DNA from: Larimichthys crocea
Lineage: Eukaryota; Chordata; Actinopteri; Sciaenidae
Assembly (NCBI RefSeq): GCF_000972845.2
Contig: NC_040012.1
Coordinates: 14,202,897-14,266,896, forward strand
Length of the DNA: 64,000 nucleotides
Direction of reading: 5' to 3'
A program made the position numbers and the translations under genes. The notes below the pieces were generated by a model that saw nothing but the letters and a program-made list of their open reading frames with translations, did not search any database and was not told the origin of the DNA. Below are positions 34,257 through 45,783 of the stretch, in pieces. Each line of letters starts with the position of its first letter. The first letter of the stretch is position 1.

Positions 34257-35548
34257 ACTTTAGACATATGATAACTTTAACATAATAACTTAACATAATA
34301 ACTTTAACATACATAACTTTACATATATAACTTTAACATGTATAACTTTAACATACATAACTTTAACATATATAACTTTAACATACATAACTTTAACATA
34401 TATAACTTTAACATGTATAACTTTAACATACATAACTTTAACATATATAACTTTAACATACATAACTTATAACATATATAACTTAACAGATATAAACTTT
34501 AACATACATAACTTTAACATATATAACTAACATGTATAACTTTAACATACATAACTTTAACATATAACTTAACATATATACTAACATATAATTAACATAT
34601 AACTTTACATATATAACTTTAACATGTATAACTTAAACATAATACTTTAACATATATAACTTTAACATAGTATAACTTTAACATGTATAACTTTACATAT
34701 AACTTAACATATATAACTTTAACAACAAACTTTAAACATATAGAACTTTAACATGTATAACTTTAACATATAGAACTTTAACATACATAACTTTAACATG
34801 TATAACTTTAACATGTATAACTTTAACATATATAACTTTAACATGTATAACTTTAACATACATAACTTTAACATATATAACTTTAACATGTATAACTTTA
34901 ACATGTATAACTTTAACATATATAACTTTAACATACATAACTTTAACATGTATAACTTTAACATACATAACTTTAACATACATAACTTTAACGTACATAA
35001 CTTTAACGTACATAACTTTAACATGTATAACTTTAACATACATAACTTTAACATACATAACTTTAACATGTATAACTTTAACATACATAACTTTAATGTA
35101 CATAACCTTAACATGTATAACTTTAACATACATAACTTTAACATGTATAACTTTAACATACATAACTTTAACATACATAACTTTAACGTACATAACTTTA
35201 ACGTACATAACTTTAACAGTACATAACTTTAACATACATAACTTTAACATACATAACTTTAACATGTATAACTTTAACATACATAACTTTAACGTACATA
35301 ACTTTAACGTACATAACTTTAACATGTATAACTTTAACATACATAACTTTAACATACATAACTTTAACATGTATAACTTTAACATGTATAACTTTAACAT
35401 ACATAACTTTAACATGTATAACTTTAACATGTATAACTTTAACATGTATAACTTTAACATACATAACTTTAACATACATAACTTTAACATGTATAACTTT
35501 AACATGTATAACTTTAACATACATAACTTTAACATACATAACGTAACT
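34257..35548. repeat. 14-bp minisatellite, ATAACTTTAACATR
   Basis: About 90 units of ATAACTTTAACAT followed by AC, GT or AT as the variable step. The right two-thirds (from about 34790) is nearly free of length changes, and units alternate between 'tacataac' and 'tgtataac' types. The left third has many length errors and 'tatataac' units. Both strands give long open frames (MYVKV / NFNIHNFN repeats) because 14 bp x 3 = 42 bp closes the frame without stops. These are not genes. Confidence 0.95.
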
Positions 35549-36200
35549 TTAAGTGTCTCTGTTCTGCTCATGAATGTTAAATAAAGTGTTTATTGGTCTG
35601 TGTCAAGGTCAAGCTGGGTTTTTGTTATGTCTCTTCATTTCCTGTTTTATTTTGAAATGTACCTGCCCTCTTGTTTCAGGTCACTTCCTCATGTGTCTGA
35701 TTGTGTCCACCTGTTCCCATCACCCTGTGTATATCTTGTCTGTGTCTTCCTTTGTCCTGTGCTAAAGTGTGTCGTCTTCTGATCGTGCACCAAAGCCAGT
35801 TCCAAGTCTTGCCATAGTCTTAGTGTTTTTGTTTCCTCCTCGACAGAGTGATTGTGTGTTGCACTTTTCTTAGTCTAGCGTTTGTTTCATAGTTCTTAGT
35901 TTAGTTGTTTTTTCAGCCTCCCTTGGAGAGATTTCAGTTAATGTTTTGCAGCCTTTGATTTTCCTCCTTGTGAGTGATTTTGATTTTGATACATTTTTCA
36001 TAAGAGTTTTTTGTTTTCCTTAGTTTAGGTCAGTTTTTCATAGCCTGTTTGTAGCATCACTCTGTCGAGAGGCTTTTTGTTTTCTCAGAATAAATCTGCT
36101 CACTGACACCTCAGCATCTGAGTCCTGACGGTCTGTGTCCAATCAGGAGACGACACCCGCTTGTTCCTGCATGTGTAACTTGTGTAACTTGTGTAACTGT

Positions 36201-36245
<45 letters not shown>

Positions 36246-36385
36246 TGTGTGTGGCTGTAATCTCCTGTGTAATAATGATGATGAATGTGCTGCAGGGTAG
36301 TAATCCACCTCTGTCTGTTTACCTGCTGACAGGCAGAACACTGGATTAAAGCTCCACAGCATCACTGTCTATGTATAGACCTCTG

Positions 36386-36439
<54 letters not shown>

Positions 36440-36644
36440 GTAGACCGGATCAGACCTGCTGCTCATCCTTCGTGCTGCCTCTGGACGAGCTCTGGATGTC
36501 AAATATTGACGTTTAAATGAAATCCAGAGGTCCCGATGAATCTAATGACGACAGTTATGAATCATTATATTTTTAATCAAACCACAGAACAAACGAGGTG
36601 TTTCTAACCTTCCGTCTTTAAAGGTCCAGTGTGCAGGATTTAGT
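35549..36644. other. non-coding, repeat-like; two dinucleotide tracts
   Basis: T-rich DNA from 35570 to 36110 ends in 'agaataaatctgctcactgac', resembling the 3' end of a retroelement. (TG)n lies at 36203-36253 and (AC)n at 36388-36436. No gene is seen. Confidence 0.45.
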
Positions 36645-36955
36645 GGATTAGATTAGATTAAACGTTATTGTCATTGCACAAAGTACTGAGACGACAAAAT
36701 GCAGTTCAGCATCTGACCAGAGGTGCAAACAGTACACATGAGGTTCTTATGTAAAGGGATATACAAAGTACAGTGCAGGTATAGCTGCTGGTTGCATCCC
36801 CCTCGCCTCACCTTCTCCTTTACTCTGTGGTTATTCTTTTGTGAAACTATCGGACTGAGTCTGAGTCTGAGCACCTGCAGTGCTAACAGTGAGTAATCTG
36901 TGGAGACTGCCTGTGTCTCTTTCCTCTTTACCGTGCACAAAACCAGCTCCATAAT
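36645..36955 (-). mobile_element. LINE 3'-end-like fragment
   Basis: A GATTAGATTAGATTAAACGTTATTG edge is the reverse complement of the TAATC-repeat tail that closes many fish non-LTR elements. A similar edge borders the LINE at 59165. The rest is too short to classify. Confidence 0.45.
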
Positions 36956-36974
36956 AAAGTGAGTTCCCCGTTTG

Positions 36975-37160
36975 TCCTGACCTCAGGCTCATCAATCATC
37001 TATGGGATCAACTGAAACGTCGACTGTGAGCCAGACCTGATCCCCGACATCAGGCTCGCACCTCGCTGATGCTCTGGTGTCTGAATGGGATCAAATCCCT
37101 GCAGCAGGTTGAACGTCCGAAAAAGACTGAAGCCAGAAGAGTGGAGGTTGTTAGTCAGGG
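36975..37160 (+). mobile_element. fragment of a Tc1-like non-autonomous element
   Basis: The phrases 'gggatcaactgaaacgtcg', 'gtctgaatgggatcaaatcc' and 'gaagagtggaggttgtt' belong to the interior of a fish element family. Its ends (CACTATATGGACAAAAGTAT) are seen intact at 44930. Both ends are missing here. Recognition is from memory of the repeat family. Confidence 0.5.
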
Positions 37161-37265
37161 GCGTCCACTGATCACACAGTCGGTGGTTCGATCCCGGCTC
37201 CTCCAGTCTGCAGCTCGAAGTGTCTTTGGGCAAGATACTGAACCAAATTTCTCCTGGAGGTTTCT
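37161..37265 (+). repeat. tRNA-like/SINE-like fragment
   Basis: GGTGGTTCGATCCCGGCTCC resembles a pol III B box (GGTTCGATCCC). It is followed by 'tgtctttgggcaagatactgaacc', a common fish interspersed-repeat phrase. No A box or tRNA fold is evident, so it is not called a tRNA. Confidence 0.45.
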
Positions 37266-38110
37266 GACTCCACGACTCTGATAAGAACGAGTGATTACTG
37301 AGGATGGATGGAGGCAAAATGTTCCTCTGAGCTCCAGAGGAGGTCCATAAGTCCCAGAACGTTCAGGCATCAACATGATTTCAGTCATGTCAGCCAACAC
37401 AGCGGGCGTCATGTCATTAAGTCTGCAGACTCTGAACACGAGTGGTGTTAGTCGTCTTTTATTAACATTACTGTGGCTGAAACTAAAGATGTGATGATTG
37501 TGAATCCCTCAGCCAACCCGTCGATGTCGTGGAACAATACAAATACCTCATCGACCATAAACTCACCACGCTGTGTGTAGAAAATGTCAGCAGCGTATGT
37601 GCTACGTCATTTTAATGCGGGGATGTTTTATTGTTGTTGCTGAGACTAAAGTGTGAGACCGACTCAGGCACTTCTGATGAACTTTGAGAGTGTCTCTAAT
37701 TCTCCTTGGCCAAGCGTCAATAAATAATCCAGCATAAGACACCAGAGGCTCCTGAACACTTTCTGAACTCCTGACCTTTGACCTTTGACTTCAGTGATTT
37801 CTCCACAACAATTGGCGTCATGAACAGGATCTGAACCTGTGCGGGGAAACCCCAGTTTATAGCCGAGCGCACACACAGGTCAGCTGTTCATTACTTTATA
37901 CAGACGTGAGCAAACATTGGTCGACATATTCAAACAACACCATGGCCAGTGTAATCTGTCTGTCTCTGTCTAATCTGATGTGTTGTGCTGACTGAGGGGG
38001 AACCAGCTTCAATCCTCTCAGTCTCTGTCTGTCTGTCTGTCTGAGAGGCTGGTCAAAGTTCACAGTCGGGTCCTCTGATTGGCTGACAGGGCTGAGGGAG
38101 GCTGTGACGG
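37266..38110. other. upstream flank of sag
   Basis: No gene is seen. Two TAATCT words (37952, 37971) lie 150-170 bp upstream of the putative sag start. They resemble weak binding sites of the photoreceptor factor CRX. Confidence 0.35.
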
Positions 38111-38120
38111 ACAGCAGGTG

Positions 38121-38194
38121 TTTACATATAGAGCTTCTCTGCAGCCCGACTCTCCATCTGCTCCAACAACACATCCTCCACCTCTGCAGCACAG
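38121..38194 (+). promoter_or_regulatory. putative sag core promoter and non-coding exon 1
   Basis: A TATA-like ACATATA at 38124-38130 precedes a segment ending at 38194 in a strong donor (CACAG|GTGAGT). The acceptor of the first coding exon is at 39793. An untranslated first exon before the ATG exon is usual for arrestins. The exact start site is a guess. Confidence 0.4.
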
Positions 38195-38508
38195 GTGAGT
38201 CTTTCTGATCCTGAACAAACTTTCATGAATTCTCCACATATGTTTTTATTTTTAGCTTGGTTTGTTTGTCTTCAAACACACACGCGCTGATTCAATGACT
38301 TGTTTTATGAAAATATGATTTAAGGAACTCGATAACAAACAAACAAACAAATATATAGAAATATTTCAAAGTGATTCAGCTAGAAAATACACAAGTGAGA
38401 TTTTATTTTTTTTGCTGTAAAGGCAGAAAAATCAAAGAAATAAATAAATACAGCTGTGATCTGACATGATGAGACACTCCTCTCTGCATAATGCAGCACT
38501 GAGACCTC

Positions 38509-38554
<46 letters not shown>

Positions 38555-39828
38555 AAGCTTTCAGAAGGATTAATTCGGTCAGCAGAGTTAAGTGCGTTCA
38601 GTTCTCGACTCACTGACTCAGCCAGTACAAACAAACAGGTTCAGAGCTTCTGCTCAAATGTTGCACGCTGCAGTTGTTGCTTCTGATATTTTATTCTTCA
38701 TGTATTCACTCACGATTCAGTGGTGCAGATTATCTTTGCACCAGTAGAGGACGCCAAAGTACCGACCATGTCTACAGGTGAGCTTCCGGCCTCACCTGAG
38801 CACTGCTGCAGAGCAGGCAGCTTTGTTTGTGCTGCTCCTTCACAGCTGTTGGTGTTGATGCTCCGCATGAAGGTGGAGGTTCAGATTCACAGAGGACAAA
38901 CACGAACCCACCAAGAGCAAAAAAAAATATCTTACTGACGGTGAAATGTTTCAAATAAAAAGTGCAGAGCCTCAGGTTTAAGGCAGACATCGGACACTTG
39001 ATTCAAGCGTTTGATTTGTTTGCATTGGAAACTTTATGGAACCAAATCACTGCGTGACATAACTAGTTAACTAGTTAACCGAACCAGAACACTCAGCTCC
39101 ATCATACCGAGCTGAAGATGGTAGACGGGTTAAAGTCACTGACAGTGCAGCTGGTTAACAAACAACTTCAGATTCTGGTTCATGCTGTGTGTATGTTGCT
39201 GCTTCACCTGCACACCTGAGGGCATATGAAGGTGACTGCAGCCTGTGTGTCTGTGCTGCTCTGTGGAGGCGTTCATTTTTTGAACCACTTCAAATTCCCT
39301 CAAGTTGCTTTTCGTTGTTGTTGCTGTCCGTTTGCTGGTTGGACGTCTGCTCAGGCTGTTCTGAAAGACAGCTACCTGTCATGTCAAACAGTCAGACACC
39401 TGCGTGGGTCAAACATGCTGCACTAATTTCAGCAGAGTAGACCTGATCTGAGTCCGACTGTCGTGCACATGCAACCATTGGCACGACTGCAAAGACATGA
39501 AGATAAAACACATGTACGACTTGTACTTCTTCAGCTCCAGCAGCTTCCTGTCACTCGACTGTGTTGACTGAGTGAAAGCGTCAAAGTATCACAGTGCTCA
39601 GTGGAGACAGGACTGACAGTGTGGACGCACTGATGGACTCCGACTAAGACGCCGTGTGTGTTTGCTTGCTGGTGATTTCTGTGCTGGTGTGTTCAGTCTC
39701 TGCACGGCCTCTCTGTGCTGCTCGGTCTTACAGTCTCATGATGTCTGTTAAATATATTTGTGGACAGCTCACTGACTTCTTCTTGTCTCTCAGACACAGC
39801 CGACTCTCTGCCCTCCATCTGCGCCAGC

Positions 39829-42800
39829 ATGAGTCCTAAAAATGTCGTTTTCAAGAAGATCTGCAAAGACAAGTCGGTGAGTGAAGAACTCAGATGAAAC
39901 ATGATCTTCCACTGTACCTAACTGTGGTTTGAATTACTGCAACAGTTGACAATGATGAAGAAAAACCTGGATCAGTTTGAGTTTGCTTTGCCAAAAACAC
40001 AACGAGCTTTATTTCTTATTTCTTACGGACCCAAACAAATGTTCAGCATCATATTTAGTATGAGACTTTTAGCACAGGAGCTCAAACCATAATATACTTT
40101 ATGCACCATAACGTCGTCACACACACACACACACACACACAACGGATCAGTGAATTTTTTCCGCTTCGCTGCATTTAATTCAGTAAAGCTGCTCATGAGG
40201 CTGATCCCCAGCAAAGTCACGACAACGTGAGCTGAGCTGTGTGATTGATTGACAGCTTTATGTCAGATACAGTGTGTGTGTGTTAGATGTCGATGTTTGG
40301 CATCTCTGTCCAAGAAAAATAAAATATTGTGATGAGTAAATATGATGATGATCTTTGTCAGATTGTACTCAGTGATGCAGGTTTGACCGTGAAAGATGCT
40401 TTCGTGGTATCTCTGTCTCGTTGACTCGTGGAGTCCTGTGATGTGCATCAGATTGTCTTCATTCATTCACCTGTCAAAGACGAGCAGCTGCAGACGGAAA
40501 CACATCCATTAAAACTGTTACATGACAACCAGTGCATGCAGGTATGCAGTGCTGTCAATGGCTTCACGTGTCTGTTCTCCCGCTTCAGGTTGGAGTCTAC
40601 ATGGGGAGAAGAGACTTCATTGACCACGTCGACTCAGTGGACCCAGTTGGTGAGTTTGTCCAGTAAGACCGTGAACCAGCAGTCACGTGACGGACGTAAC
40701 ATGAAGGCTCAAACTTTACTTTAACGTCCCATTATCTCATTATCAAGAGGACGAAGCCTGACTGTCTCCCCCTGAATGATGGCTATGATAATAAAAAAGG
40801 AGTGAGGAGGAATCGAACACCATGAAGGAGAAAATTACAAAAACATGTTCAGAGATCCTGATTTGTTTCCTGAAGAACATATTTTGATCTTTTTCCAGAC
40901 GGCGTCGTCATCATTGATCACGAGGCTCTGCAGGGGAGAAAAGGTCAGTGAAGATGAAGATGTTTGAGGTGAATCTTCCACATTGACGCCGCTGCAGAAA
41001 CTTTATTTAATGTTAGATAACGTGAACGTAACCTTGCACTCGGTGTGACAAAACAACGAGATCAACCTCCGCTCGCTAGTTTGTGTCGTGTTGATGAACC
41101 CCGGATAATAATCCTGCTTCAGATCCTAAATCTGCATCCAGACACAGAAATAAGTGAATCAAACACGATGCATCAAAAAGATTTGAATCTGTGAGTTTAT
41201 GAGGGAAAGGTTTGAACTTTGTTCCTGAACCTGATCCTCGTCACTGTGACGCTCTCTGCCCTCCAGTGTTCGTCACCCTGTCTTGCACCTTCCGGTACGG
41301 CAGGGATGACATGGACGTGATCGGCATCGCCTTCCGCAGGGAGCTGTACCTGTCGACCCGCCAGGTGTACCCGCCTCTGCAGGATCGCGAGAGGTCGATC
41401 CACACCAAGATACAGGCCAGACTGCTGCGCAAGCTGGGAGACAACGCCCACCCGTTCTTCTTTGAGGTGACGTGAGACTCGCGGGCTACATGAAGGTTTT
41501 ACTGCTGTACTTAAAATGTAGTGTCACGAAACAAGCACCAACAGAGAAATGTGTCAGCAGTAAAAGAAGTTTCACTATCAGAGAAAAATCTGAAGCTGCT
41601 CCCGACTGACTGACTGACTGACTGACTGACTGACTGACTGACTGACTGAGTTTTTGTCTTCTCAGTTTCCTGATAACCTGCCTTGCTCAGTGGCCCTCCA
41701 GCCAGCACCTAATGACGTTGGCAAGGTAAGCTCCTGACTGATGAATCAAACCTGGTGCTGACGTTGTGATTGTGACACCTCTCCTCCTCCTCCTTCTTCT
41801 TCTTCTTCTTCTTCTTCTTCTGTAGCAATGTCTTGTGGAGTTTGAGATAAAAGTGTTCAGCGCCGAGAGCCAAGACGCCAAAATCAAAAAACGGTGAGCG
41901 TCAGCTAAATCTGGATCTACATCAGTCTTTAATTTTCTTTAAAGATTTGAAGGATCTCTACATCTTCTCTGCTCCGTCCAACCAGGAGCTCCGTGAAGCT
42001 GATGATCAGGAAGGTCCAGTACGCTCCAGAGAGCCAGGGAGTGCCGCCCTCTGTGGAAACCACCAAAGTCATGTCGGACAAACCGCTTCATGTCAAGGCC
42101 AGTCTGGACAAAGAGGTGAGCTGCTTCACGTGTAACTTCAGCTTCACGAACACAGTGTGTGTCTTCAGATTCAGGTCAAGATGTTTGTAACTGTAATGCA
42201 TTCATCATATTCTCTGACCTCAGCTCTACTACCACGGCGAGGTCATCCACGTCGACGTCTGTGTCGCAAACGAAACCCACAAACACGTGAAGAACATCAT
42301 CCTCTCAGGTGAGGATCATGATACTTCCTCACTGAGTCTGTTGCCTGTCAGATAAAATGTGAACGGTGTGTGATGTATCCTTTATGTCACCTCAGTGGAT
42401 CAGATTGCCAATGTGGTGTTGTACTCCAACGACAGCTACTCCAAATCCGTGGCCATCGAGGAGGCTGGGTATGTGTTGTTACATATCGTTGGTGTAACTC
42501 TTGAATGCTGCATAAAGTCTCATGTGTTTGTGTGTCTTCTTGTTTCAGGGATTCAGTGTCTCCTGGGGCGACGCTGCACAAAGTCTACAAGCTGCTGCCT
42601 GTGCTGGCCAACAACTTGGAGAGGCGTGGCATCGTTTTGGACGGTAAACTGAAGCACGAAGACACCAACCTGGCATCCTCAAGCATGTGAGTACAAACAA
42701 TATGAGCGCCTTAAAACATGATAGACGAGTGTGTGTGTCAGACCGGCTAATTAAAATGATTTTCTTCTCTTGCAGCATCAAGGAGGGCGTGCTGAAGGAA

Positions 42801-44769
42801 GTTCTGGGGATAATGGTGTCATACAAAGTCATGGTGAAGGTCATCATTGGAGGGTTAGTCATCCCTGTGTGTGTCTTTGTATGACAATGGTTCAAATAAT
42901 TCAACAAACGAAATGCGAATGCTCGTTTCCATCCGCTACCGTTGTTTGTGAATATCAGGAGTTTGTTCACGAGACAAGCAGTAGGTGGCGCCGATTCTCC
43001 TATCAGAAAAACAAGAGGAAGACGACGACGTCTTTAAAAGAAGCTGAAATCAGTATTAATGTGAAGAAGTTACATCAGCGCACATGAGAGCCATGAGGAA
43101 ACAGTGTTCGCTATGTAACAACTTAGGCCCCGTTTACACGTACACAGGTATTTTTAACATTTCCCTTCGTTTGTATCTTTTACACGCAAACGGTGAATTC
43201 GCCTCTGAAAACGAATCTTAGAGACTAGAGTGGAGTTCTGGAAAACTCCTGTTTACCTTTTGCTATGACGATGATCATGGAAGCATTCAGAGTAGCAGTC
43301 ACGTTTCTTCTGGTGCAAACACTTTTCATGTGTTTGCATTTGCATACACAGCTCATGTATCATGTCGATGACTAGAGACGAATGAGGAGGTCAGCAATTT
43401 TGCCACTTCTCCCACCTATTTGAAGACCCAGTCGCCGTCACCGCCAACGTCGCCGGTTTTGGGTCCGACCCGGGCGGTGGGATAATGTGGAGCTGTCTGG
43501 TGGGATAATTTTGAAGCCGCCCATAGGCTTGGTGTAGTTATGATGCCGCTTGATGGCGTATTTATGCGGGTTGATGTAAACGAAAACTTTTTTGAAAATG
43601 TGCACGATGTTATTTTGGAAAACGGAGGGAGGGAAATATTTGTTTCTCAACATACCCAGCTATGTGTAAACGTAGCCTTATTCAGAAAAGTTTCCATCCC
43701 CTGTTAAAAGTTTGAACAGTTTTTTTGGAAGAAGGCAACCTTAAGAGAGCGTAAAACGTCTTTTACTGTTTCCGCCAAAACTTTCTAACGTGCGTACTTC
43801 AAAATGCATCAACATGAGGAAACATGACTCCAGTGTCTAACACAGTTAGAGATGAGCTGGTGAACACAGACGAGCATTTAGCAGCTAAAGAGACAGATAT
43901 TTCCCCGAGGAGGTGGTGGTGACCAAAAACTGAGCTAGAAGAGCGTCACAGGCTCCGGCTCTGTAACAGCTGGATGTGGAAATAAGCAGCTAATATTATA
44001 AAGTGCAGGTTAAACTTAATTAAAATCTTACTGGATAAAGTTTTGCTTTGGATGGACTTTGAACTCACCGTTTCTCTTTGCTCCACGCTGCCACGCTCAC
44101 AGGATGATGGGATCCAGGTGAGTGTATAAATGTCTTTTCATTACCTCTGTGCAGTATGAGAGTTAAGGCCTGAAACATGGCTGCCTAACGTCTGTGTTGT
44201 TGCAGTGAGGTCGGCCTGGAAATTCCCTTCAAACTGATGCATCCTAAACCTGAAGCAGGTAAAGAAACACGTTTCACCGTGCAGCTGTTAACATCTGGAG
44301 CAAAATGTTGAGCACGCGCATCTAAATGACAGAATTTACACAGAATAGATGAATTTAAACCTTTTTCTTCTTCCTGTTTCTCTTTATTGCTGCCAACAGA
44401 GAAGGAGAGGTAAGCCAGCTAATGTTACTGCCTAGTCCAGCAGCAGTCAGCCCAGCTCGGCGTCTGTCTTTCAGCCTTTTATTTCACCAAGCTCTCACCA
44501 ACCACTAAAAGTCAGTCCCACATTTACTCTTGTCCGGCGGCTTCCTCCTCCTCTTCGGGCTCCTTTCCTCTGCCATTATCACCAGCTTTCCCCGACCCTC
44601 TCTGGACTGTGATAAACCCCACTGCTGTTTCTGTGTCGTCTGTAGTGAGACGGAGGACGAGATGGAGTTCCAAGAGTTCAAGCGCTCCAACGTAGGCGGG
44701 ATGAAGGACGATGAGGAAGAAGATGGAAACGTGTCGGGCGGTGAAGACATGGCGCCCAAAGAGAAATAG
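39829..44769 (+). CDS. sag: S-arrestin (visual arrestin)
   Basis: Fifteen coding exons join in phase: 39829-39876, 40589-40649, 40899-40943, 41267-41466, 41666-41725, 41826-41893, 41986-42115, 42224-42308, 42396-42468, 42549-42686, 42776-42853, 44103-44117, 44206-44258, 44400-44409 and 44646-44769. They total 1188 bp (395 residues plus stop). The protein quenches phosphorylated, light-activated rhodopsin in photoreceptors. The finger loop [10 protein letters not shown] is at 62-71. Polar-core residues are D25, R169, D288 and D295 (in HEDTNLASS), with R368 in the C-tail FQEFKR. F363 and F366 match the C-tail phenylalanines that lock the basal state. Two micro-exons of 15 and 10 bp are kept. 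The opening [11 protein letters not shown] and the overall pattern favour rod-type S-arrestin over cone arrestin. The saga/sagb assignment is undecided. Every canonical motif is intact. Confidence 0.93.
41603..41648. repeat. (CTGA)n microsatellite in a sag intron
   Basis: About eleven CTGA units lie 17 bp before the acceptor of the exon at 41666, next to its polypyrimidine tract. A (CTT)n run at 41785-41820 likewise forms the tract of the next acceptor. Confidence 0.95.
43124..43678. mobile_element. hAT-like MITE in a sag intron
   Basis: The left end GGCCCCGTTTACACGTAC and right end TATGTGTAAACGTAGCC are imperfect inverted repeats. The inside has the 'tttacacgcaaacggtgaattcgcctc' phrase of a well-known fish repeat. 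No transposase frame and no clear target duplication were seen. It lies in the 1.25-kb intron 42854-44102, much of whose length it explains. Confidence 0.65.
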
Positions 44770-44929
44770 AGGAGAGAGTCACAGGCGGCCGAGCCTCAGA
44801 GATTGTGCTAGACAAAAGATGAGACTCGTTCAAAGGACCATGTCTGTGATTTTGCATGTTTTAGCAGAAAGCTCGTATGTAGAGATCATCATCAGGTCTT
44901 TTGTACAGTAGCACTCGTGACACACAATA

Positions 44930-45210
44930 CACTATATGGACAAAAGTATTGAGACGCCTGACCATTACACCAACAGGGACATGTATTCAAATACATATAC
45001 TTTAATATGGAGTTGGCCCCCCTCCATGTGTCCGTTCATTCTGTAGAGCGTTTATGAGGTCAGGCAGGCTCTATGCAGGCCGGTCTTCAAACCATGTCCT
45101 TATGGACCTTTGCTGTGTGCACTGGGGCACAGTCATGTTGGAACACAACAGGGCCTTCCCCAAACAACAAGACAAGAGAGGCGTGGCCAAATACTTTTGT
45201 CCATGTAGTG
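44930..45210. mobile_element. Tc1/mariner-type MITE, 281 bp, complete
   Basis: Terminal inverted repeats CACTATATGGACAAAAGTAT and its near-complement ATACTTTTGTCCATGTAGTG are flanked on both sides by TA (44928-44929 and 45211-45212), the target duplication of Tc1/mariner elements. No transposase is encoded. It starts 160 bp after the sag stop and lies within its likely 3' UTR. Confidence 0.85.
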
Positions 45211-45777
45211 TATCTGACTTTGAATTAAAGGATGTCGTCACTGCCTGGTCCAAACTGGAGGTAAAGACTCTTCTAACTCTGGTTTGGTCCACTTTGTTCA
45301 CCGGCTGGTTTTTGGACAGCCATCCGTTTATTCTTAGAGGGTTCTGAATGACAGCAGACATTTAAATATTAATTTCTTAATCTCAGAAGACACTTTACAT
45401 ATCTGCCATGACATAAATTTGATCATTTATTTGGCCATATAATCTGCAGGTCTCACTGTTACGTTGTAACATTTGCTCGCTAACATACAAAGCCACGTGT
45501 GGTCCTTTAACAGAGTAAGTGACGAATCCTTGTAACTATTTTTATGCTTTTTCAGTCACAGCTAATCGCTAAAATGATTCATTTAGATGAATCGATGAAT
45601 TTAGATCTGAAGTAAAAACACCCATCCGTTCATTGTTTCATGTATTTCAGTCTTTGGACATCACGGTGAGCTTTCATGAATCATTTGGGATCGACAGTTT
45701 CTCTGGTGGAAATGATCAGACTGTCGTGTCGCTCGCTGTAAAAGTTCAGATTGTAGCAGTTTGTTGAACTGTGTGGA

Positions 45778-45783
45778 AATAAA
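45778..45783 (+). promoter_or_regulatory. candidate polyadenylation signal of sag
   Basis: AATAAA about 1 kb after the sag stop codon is the first strong canonical signal I see after the MITE. An earlier weaker site cannot be excluded. Confidence 0.4.

Noticed and set aside
34257..35548. CRISPR-like array
   Set aside because: Units are directly adjacent with no spacers, and the genome is a vertebrate. The 52474-53605 array was rejected for the same reason.
34719..35584. Long frames on both strands (MLKLCMLKL, MYVKV and NFNIHNFN repeats)
   Set aside because: Products of the 14-bp minisatellite read in different frames; no gene context.
37161..37265. tRNA gene
   Set aside because: Only a B-box-like word is present; no A box or cloverleaf pairing, and the flank is a known fish repeat phrase.
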